Shown piece after piece: positions 6,203 to 10,153 of a stretch of DNA of 10,153 nt (position 1 is the first letter of the stretch; every line of letters starts with the position of its first letter). The notes beneath the pieces are model-generated. The model did no database searches, had not been told where the DNA came from, and worked only from the letters and a program-made list of their open reading frames with translations. Source of the stretch: Chloroflexota bacterium (GTDB taxonomy: Bacteria > Chloroflexota > Dehalococcoidia > Dehalococcoidales > UBA2162); NCBI GenBank assembly GCA_016202525.1, contig JACQOM010000042.1:1-10153 (forward strand), read 5' to 3'. A program made the translations under genes and the position numbers.

Positions 6203-6664
6203 GTGCTCCCCCTGGGTGTGTTTTTGCTGGCGATGATTGTCACTGCCTACTTTTTCCCTCGCCTGCCTAATGAGGTAGCTTATCAATTTAAATCCGATGG
6301 CTCTCCTGACGGATGGTTGAGCCGTAGTGCGTTTGTCCTCTGGATGCTACTACCGCAGCTTCTGCTGACTCTCCTGTCGGCAGCCATTACCTGGGGAATA
6401 ACCAGGCTGGCAGCCCTGTTTCGGCAGGCAGAAAGCACCCGGATAAACCCGGAGAAAATACTGCTGGTGATGGGCAATATGGTAGTGCTGCCCCAGATTG
6501 TTCTTGGCTTTGCAATGCTCGATATTTTCAGCTACAATTCCTACCATGTACGCCTGCTCCCCTTGTGGGTTTTTGCCTTGATTATCATGGGAGTGGGGGG
6601 GATTATTCTCGGCATATTCTTCGGGCGAGCCCTTTTGCGGACCTTGAGGCCGACCAGGCAGTAG
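6203..6664 (+). CDS. DUF1648 (SdpI-like) membrane protein
   Basis: The 153-residue product (from GTG 6203) has about four membrane helices (2-18, 43-66, 88-110, 118-141) and the DUF1648 signature between the first two: FPRLPNEVAYQFKSDGSPDGW. The domain occurs in SdpI, the immunity protein against the SdpC toxin of Bacillus, and in many membrane proteins of unknown role; no immunity function is implied by these neighbours. The start is uncertain. GTG 6203 lacks a Shine-Dalgarno site and would begin inside the first helix. The frame stays open back to a TGA at 6125-6127, with no ATG, GTG or TTG in between, and an ATT at 6134 has GGTGAAG about six bases upstream, which would add 23 residues (from IKSQETVK). 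The gene lies 32 bases before glycyl-tRNA synthetase and is probably co-transcribed with it. Confidence 0.75.
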   Translation: MLPLGVFLLAMIVTAYFFPRLPNEVAYQFKSDGSPDGWLSRSAFVLWMLLPQLLLTLLSAAITWGITRLAALFRQAESTRINPEKILLVMGNMVVLPQIVLGFAMLDIFSYNSYHVRLLPLWVFALIIMGVGGIILGIFFGRALLRTLRPTRQ

Positions 6665-6696
6665 TCCACTCGCCAAAATGAGCAAGGAGTGATGCA

Positions 6697-8088
6697 GTGA
6701 CCGAACAAATACCAGCTAAAGTCGATATGGAGAAAATCGTTTCCCTGTGCCGCCGGCGCGGCTTTATTTTCCCCAGTAGTGAAATCTATGGTGGACTTTC
6801 CAGTTGCTGGGACTATGGGCCTCTGGGCGTAGAACTGAAGCGGAATGTTAAGGAAGCCTGGTGGCAGGCTATGGTGCGGGAGCGCGACGATATGGTCGGG
6901 CTGGACACCAGTATTCTGATGCACCCCCGGGTCTGGGAAGCCAGCGGCCACCTGGTTAATTTTACCGACCCTCTGGTTGATTGTAAGTCATGCAAGCAAC
7001 GGTTCAGGGCTGACCAGCTTCCGTCCGACAAGTGCCCTGCCTGCGGCGGTGAACTGACCGAGTCCCGCCGGTTCAATTTGATGTTCAAGACATTTATGGG
7101 GCCGGTCGAGGATGATGCCTCTGTCGTCTATCTGCGTCCGGAGACGGCGCAGGGCATCTTCGTCAACTTCCAGAATGTGGTTAATACTACCCGGAAGCGG
7201 CTGCCCTTCGGCATCGCCCAGTTAGGTAAGGTCTTCCGCAATGAGATTACCACGGGTAACTTCATCTTCCGCGACCGTGAGTTCGAGCAGATGGAGCTTG
7301 AGTACTTCGTCAAACCCGGTACTGATGAGAAATTGTTCGATTACTGGCTGGAGCAATGTCTCGGCTGGTATGTTAAGCTGGGCATAAAACGGGAACACCT
7401 CCTCCTGCGCGAGCACGATAAAAAGGAATTGTCTCACTATTCCCGCCGCACCGTTGATATCCAGTACCTGTTTCCGATGGGCTGGGATGAGCTGCAGGGC
7501 ATTGCCAATCGGGGTGACTTCGACCTTACCCAGCACTCCAAGTTCAGCGGTAAAGAACTGAGTTACTTCGATGAAGAGACCAAGGAGCATTTTACTCCTT
7601 ATGTTATCGAGCCTTCTGCTGGGGTCGACCGCTCCGTGCTGGCTTTCCTGTGCGATGCCTATGCTGAAGAACCAGACCATTCGGCTCCGCTCAGGACAGG
7701 CAAGGACGAGATAAGGGTTGTCCTGCACCTCCACCCCGCCCTTGCCCCCTTTAAGGTGGCGGTATTACCACTGAGCCGGCGGGAGAACCTGGTCAAAGTG
7801 GCTAAGGAAGTGTACACCGACCTGCGTCAGGGCTGGATGGTAAGCTATGACGATGCCCAGAGCATCGGGCGGCGTTACCGCCGTCAGGATGAGATTGGCA
7901 CCCCTTTCTGTGTTACCGTCGACTTCCAGTCGCTGGAAGATAAGCAGGTCACCGTCCGCGACCGCGACAGCATGAACCAGATACGAATCCCCATCGCCGA
8001 ACTTCAGAAAACCATCGCCGCCAAACTGGCTGGCGAAGATATTTTGGTCCTGCCGCCGGGTGGAAGTGTGGTGGAGAAAGAAACGTAA
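6697..8088 (+). CDS. glyQS: Glycyl-tRNA synthetase, alpha2 type
   Basis: The start is GTG 6697 with AAGGAG at 6684-6689 upstream. The 463-residue cytosolic enzyme joins glycine to tRNA-Gly. It is the single-chain homodimeric class II form (as in Thermus and eukaryotes), not the alpha/beta form of Escherichia coli. In order: the N-terminal [13 protein letters not shown] segment; a zinc-binding insert with Cys96, Cys99, Cys113 and Cys116; [12 protein letters not shown]; class II motif 2, [19 protein letters not shown] (about 180-198, Arg181); motif 3, [10 protein letters not shown] (about 309-318); and a C-terminal anticodon-binding domain (about 350-440) with [20 protein letters not shown]. 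Length and all motifs are normal, so it should be the housekeeping enzyme. It is 32 bases after the membrane protein gene and 11 bases before the nuclease gene, so the three probably form one operon. Confidence 0.97.
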   Translation: MTEQIPAKVDMEKIVSLCRRRGFIFPSSEIYGGLSSCWDYGPLGVELKRNVKEAWWQAMVRERDDMVGLDTSILMHPRVWEASGHLVNFTDPLVDCKSCKQRFRADQLPSDKCPACGGELTESRRFNLMFKTFMGPVEDDASVVYLRPETAQGIFVNFQNVVNTTRKRLPFGIAQLGKVFRNEITTGNFIFRDREFEQMELEYFVKPGTDEKLFDYWLEQCLGWYVKLGIKREHLLLREHDKKELSHYSRRTVDIQYLFPMGWDELQGIANRGDFDLTQHSKFSGKELSYFDEETKEHFTPYVIEPSAGVDRSVLAFLCDAYAEEPDHSAPLRTGKDEIRVVLHLHPALAPFKVAVLPLSRRENLVKVAKEVYTDLRQGWMVSYDDAQSIGRRYRRQDEIGTPFCVTVDFQSLEDKQVTVRDRDSMNQIRIPIAELQKTIAAKLAGEDILVLPPGGSVVEKET

Positions 8089-8099
8089 GAGGTGCAAAA

Positions 8100-8984
8100 G
8101 TGACGAGTTACCTAATTCCATATCTTGACCCGAAAAAGATTGAAGGTCATGATGACCCGTTGTTGCAGGAATATACTTATGGAGAAAGCGGGAGGAATAG
8201 GGGGGGAATGCTTCTCAACAAGGTGAAGAGAGCGGATTTCCTATTTTTCCACACTAACAAAAAAGGCAGACACGTAATCACCGGATATTATTACGTTGAG
8301 AAGAGTATGTTGACGCGAGAGGCGAAACAGGATGAGCTAATTACCAGAAAATATCGTAATCCCCACTTGAGTTACAGTCAGCCCAGTAAGTATGACACCA
8401 TAGTATTTGGGAATGTAGTGTATTCAAAGGCTCTGGCTCACCCTTATTATATTACGGCTGAAATAGTGAACAAATTGTCGAGTAAACCCAAATCTATTTC
8501 TCGACCATGGATAAAACTGCAGGATTCGGATGTGCAACTTTTGCTGAGTGAGATTAAGAAAAGTGAGGAACAAGGTTTTCTTAAGGATACTCTCTTATCT
8601 AGCGATGAAGTCCAGCAACTATTGGAAGAAGACGTTGAAAGTTTTATCGAGACTAATCCCAAAGAGCTTAGTAGAAATCTGAGAGCATTTAGACGTCAGC
8701 ATGTGCTCAAATCAGGTAAAAGGGTTGACTTGCTTCTTGAGGACGGTGAAACGATAGTTGTAGTTGAAATAAAAAAGGGGGCAATAGGTAGAGAGACCTA
8801 TTCTCAAATTAGTGGCTACCTTCAAGAAGTTAAGGACGAATTCAAACGGAACGTTAGAGGCATTATAGTCTGCAGCGACGTATTACCTCTGTTTGAAGAT
8901 TTTTATTTGGAGAAAATTGGGAAAGACATCGAGGTTTATCTTTATTCTTGGAAGTTCAATTTAAGGTCCTTGCAAAGGGACTGA
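8100..8984 (+). CDS. NucS/DUF91-like PD-(D/E)xK nuclease with novel N-terminal domain
   Basis: The start is GTG 8100, with GAGGTG at 8090-8095 upstream and only 11 bases after the synthetase stop. The 294-residue product has no signal or membrane segment. The C-terminal part (about 175-285) follows the NucS/DUF91 pattern: EEDVESFIETNPKEL, then GKRVDLLLEDGETIVVVEIKKG, with probable catalytic Asp210, Glu223 and Lys225, then YSQISGYL (Gln236, Tyr240). NucS cuts mismatched or branched DNA; related domains occur in restriction systems. The N-terminal part (about 1-140) is not one I can name. ADFLFFHTNKKGRHVITGYYYVEK followed by KYDTIVFGN resembles in pattern the PUA/EVE fold that reads modified bases, but this is inference. 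Codons are visibly more AT-rich (many AAA, TAT, ATT, AGT) than in the synthetase gene, hinting at acquisition. A DNA-repair or modification-dependent restriction role is possible. Translation is probably coupled to glyQS. Confidence 0.78.
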   Translation: MTSYLIPYLDPKKIEGHDDPLLQEYTYGESGRNRGGMLLNKVKRADFLFFHTNKKGRHVITGYYYVEKSMLTREAKQDELITRKYRNPHLSYSQPSKYDTIVFGNVVYSKALAHPYYITAEIVNKLSSKPKSISRPWIKLQDSDVQLLLSEIKKSEEQGFLKDTLLSSDEVQQLLEEDVESFIETNPKELSRNLRAFRRQHVLKSGKRVDLLLEDGETIVVVEIKKGAIGRETYSQISGYLQEVKDEFKRNVRGIIVCSDVLPLFEDFYLEKIGKDIEVYLYSWKFNLRSLQRD

Positions 8985-9024
8985 GTGTCTAAGTAGGTTA
9001 AGCCCTTTTGAAATAAAAGTCATG

Positions 9025-9063
9025 CCTCTCCCCTTAAAAAGTGGAGAGGGATACAGGGGAGAG
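9025..9063. repeat. Short palindromic repeat with two alternative hairpins
   Basis: CCTCTCC (9025-9031) can pair with GGAGAGG (9043-9049). The overlapping CTCTCCCCT (9026-9034) can instead pair with AGGGGAGAG (9055-9063), a perfect 9-bp stem. The two folds exclude each other. It follows the nuclease gene by 40 bases and could act as its terminator or be another dispersed genomic repeat; no long U-run follows. Confidence 0.5.
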
Positions 9064-9114
9064 ATTGAAAATCCTCCATTTTGCCGAAGCGAACAATAAG
9101 GCCAAAACGACGTA

Positions 9115-9155
9115 AAGGGCAGCGTCCCCGAGGTTTGTCCTCGAACTCTGCCCTT
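9115..9155 (-). terminator. Terminator-like stem for the collagen-like lipoprotein gene
   Basis: AAGGGCAG (9115-9122) pairs with CTGCCCTT (9148-9155), with an inner CGAGG/CCTCG stem around TTTGT. On the minus strand it lies 26 bases after the stop at 9182 and is followed by TTTACGTCGTTTT, a U-rich though interrupted tail. It fits an intrinsic terminator for the minus-strand gene. Confidence 0.55.
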
Positions 9156-9181
9156 CAGATTCACTACACGGGTTAGGCCTG

Positions 9182-9760
9182 TTACCTCTCCAGGACCATC
9201 AGATAACCTGTCATTCGGCTCATGTCAGGGTCACATTCTCGCGGCGTAGCAGTTAGATTGGGGCGGATGCCGCAACGGAACAAGAAAACCCCAGCCTTGT
9301 CTGCCGCAAATTCCACTGTCTTGCTACCCTGAGGAGCTATCGCGCCCGTATCCACTGAAAAATCAGCCAGGACCAGGGAATGGACGGCTGCCCTGGGATT
9401 ATTCACGATGAGGACTATCTTATCCCCCTTCAATACGACCACGGTATTTGGCTCCCACCGGCGAAACGTCCCGATTGTTGTATCCTGAGGAGATATTACC
9501 AAAGCCTCGCCCAGCGTCATATTGACCGTGCGGGTTTGCACGGTTAGTCCAGCACCGGGCGCCCCTGCAGGCCCTGCCGGGCCCGTTGCGCCGGCTGGTC
9601 CTCTATCTCCAGCAGGTCCAGTAGGGCCTCTTTCGCCCGTAGGTCCCGCTAAGCCCGTTGCGCCGGCCGGGCCCTTGCATGCTGTTCCCAACAAGGCAAT
9701 AGCAGCAAGCAGGCTCATTACAATCATTAACCATCCGGCTTTACGCTGAAACATTCCCAT
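9182..9760 (-). CDS. Lipoprotein with collagen-like stalk and one-histidine cupredoxin-like domain
   Basis: The start at 9760 has GGAGG (minus strand, about 9766-9770) upstream; an ATG two codons later is an alternative. The 192-residue product has a basic N-terminus, a hydrophobic segment and the lipobox LGTAC (Cys28), so it is probably lipid-anchored outside the cell. Directly after comes a collagen-like run of 13 Gly-X-Y triplets (residues 30-68, GPA/GAT/GPT/GER/GDR types), then a beta-rich domain (about 95-191) with cupredoxin features: EPNTVVVLKGDKIVLIVNN, VHSLVL (His127), KTVEFAADKAGVFLFRCG (Cys163) and MTGYLMVLE (Met183). The whole protein contains only one His, so the usual second His of a type 1 copper site is missing; a second Cys (176) and Asp178/179 are near that position. 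It may bind copper unusually or not at all. It stands alone and faces away from the phosphoesterase gene. Confidence 0.85.
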   Translation of the reverse strand: MGMFQRKAGWLMIVMSLLAAIALLGTACKGPAGATGLAGPTGERGPTGPAGDRGPAGATGPAGPAGAPGAGLTVQTRTVNMTLGEALVISPQDTTIGTFRRWEPNTVVVLKGDKIVLIVNNPRAAVHSLVLADFSVDTGAIAPQGSKTVEFAADKAGVFLFRCGIRPNLTATPRECDPDMSRMTGYLMVLER

Positions 9761-9798
9761 ATACCACCTCCATCTTACGGTATATTCTTAATGTCTTA

Positions 9799-9828
9799 AT
9801 GTTAGGCGCCCCATGAGAAGAATTTCAA
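9799..9828 (-). promoter_or_regulatory. Candidate promoter for the collagen-like lipoprotein gene
   Basis: On the minus strand TTGAAA (9823-9828) and TAACAT (9799-9804) are 18 bases apart, giving a start about 30 bases before the ATG. A perfect tandem 8-mer, CTTAATGT twice (9787-9802 on plus), overlaps the -10 end and could be a regulator site. Confidence 0.35.
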
Positions 9829-10010
9829 TCCGTAGTACTACTTAAATCTTGGGCTTTGATTATTGTCCGACTTCTGGTCATCACTAAAATTGGTAGACAT
9901 TTGCCACTTCTTTTATGCTGTCTAGTTTCTCTGATATACTGTCCAAAGGTAGGGGATGGATACCGGAATATACTCAATGACAGAACAAGTGGAATGGAAT
10001 AAAAGACTGG
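9829..10010. other. Intergenic stretch, nothing supported
   Basis: These 182 bases are the middle of the 368-base gap between the divergent lipoprotein and phosphoesterase genes. I see no coding frame, RNA gene or strong hairpin. A TATACT at 9935-9940 lacks a good -35 box. Confidence 0.4.
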
Positions 10011-10030
10011 ATTCCAGCTTTCGCTGGAAT
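10008..10030. repeat. Short hairpin repeat (ATTCCAGC type)
   Basis: ATTCCAGC (10011-10018) and GCTGGAAT (10023-10030) form a perfect 8-bp stem around a 4-base loop, followed by GACGG. Such CTGGATTCC...GGAATGAC sequences are common dispersed palindromes in many bacterial genomes. It abuts the repeat unit at 10037. Confidence 0.6.
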
Positions 10031-10036
10031 GACGGT

Positions 10037-10084
10037 ACGGATTGCTTCGCCTTCCGACTGCGTCGGAATGGTCTCGCAATGACA
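10037..10084 (-). repeat. Third copy of the TGTCATTGCGAG palindromic unit
   Basis: Read on the minus strand this 48-base unit matches unit A at 5930-5977 at 44 of 48 positions. Differences are two bases in the 3-base loop (AAA to GCA) and one paired position on each side of the stem (C-G to T-A), so pairing is kept. It stands alone here, without the inverted partner seen at 6005. Confidence 0.85.
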
Positions 10085-10089
10085 GTTTA

Positions 10090-10120
10090 TGGACAGGCCT
10101 CAGAGCATTTGGTTTATAAG
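10090..10120 (+). promoter_or_regulatory. Candidate promoter just before the phosphoesterase start
   Basis: TGGACA (10090-10095) and TATAAG (10115-10120) each match five of six consensus positions, with a long 19-base spacer. Transcription would begin near 10127, almost at the ATG at 10129, and no Shine-Dalgarno site is visible, so a leaderless message is possible. Confidence 0.3.
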
Positions 10121-10128
10121 CTAAAATA

Positions 10129-10153
10129 ATGAAAATCCTGCACTTTGCCGACC
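10129..10153 (+). CDS. Probable SbcD-like / calcineurin-type phosphoesterase (3' partial, first 8 codons)
   Basis: Only MKILHFAD is inside the window. This matches the typical first strand of SbcD and related DNA-repair metallophosphoesterases, where the Asp begins the metal-binding D-x-H motif. No Shine-Dalgarno site precedes the ATG. Eight residues cannot prove the family, so the call rests on pattern recognition. The gene lies 44 bases after a palindromic repeat unit. Confidence 0.5.

Noticed and set aside
6203..6664. Toxin immunity role by analogy to SdpI
   Set aside because: DUF1648 is widespread in proteins of unknown role and no SdpC-like toxin or regulator gene is nearby.
7222..7734. 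170-codon minus-strand frame inside glycyl-tRNA synthetase
   Set aside because: It is antisense to motifs 2 and 3 of the synthetase; composition is that of a shadow.
9522..9749. Proline/glycine-rich plus-strand frame
   Set aside because: It is the antisense of the collagen-like Gly-X-Y repeat; GC-rich triplets give an open frame by chance.
9825..10079. 84-codon minus-strand frame with YRHSSESWNPV
   Set aside because: The recognisable part comes from the two palindromic repeats at 10008-10084, not from a protein family.

Overview
The window is about 10 kb of bacterial chromosome with intermediate base composition. It holds eight complete protein genes and two genes cut by the window edges. 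Three things suggest a Chloroflexota (Dehalococcoidia-like) bacterium: the single-chain alpha2-type glycyl-tRNA synthetase, lipoprotein and cupredoxin surface proteins, and scattered short palindromic repeats beginning TGTCATTGCGAG. That placement is inference and of moderate confidence; no rRNA or other phylogenetic marker gene was used.

Left part (1-3721, all on +): the C-terminal ATPase domain of a histidine kinase; a gap with a hairpin; a lipoprotein with a metallo-beta-lactamase (UlaG/UPF0173-like) fold whose metal-binding motif is heavily substituted; a small orphan reading frame resembling a c-type cytochrome C-terminus; a strong terminator; a good sigma70-type promoter; and a 535-residue membrane-anchored protein with four cupredoxin domains. 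Three of these domains keep a blue-copper Cys/His set, with Gln where Met usually sits.

Middle (3754-5706, on -): a two-gene operon encoding a nitrilase-superfamily amidohydrolase (N-carbamoylputrescine amidase-like) followed by an M29/COG2309 aminopeptidase-like protein. Upstream is a divergent control region holding a 122-bp inverted pair of short palindromic repeat units.

Right part (about 6134-8984, on +): a likely operon of a small DUF1648/SdpI-like membrane protein, glycyl-tRNA synthetase, and a two-part protein with a NucS/DUF91-like PD-(D/E)xK nuclease domain at its C-terminus. The nuclease gene looks more AT-rich than its neighbours and may be acquired. Its N-terminal half may be a PUA/EVE-like reader, which is inference.

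Far right (8985-10153): a repeat-rich gap; a lipoprotein on - that joins a collagen-like Gly-X-Y stalk to a cupredoxin-like domain with only one histidine; a second repeat cluster whose unit matches the one at 5930 except for loop changes and a compensatory stem change; and the first eight codons of a probable SbcD/calcineurin-type phosphoesterase running off the edge. No CRISPR array, tRNA, rRNA, transposase or phage gene was seen. The most distinctive content is the set of proteins with altered metal sites, the candidate modification-dependent nuclease, and the covarying hairpin repeats.
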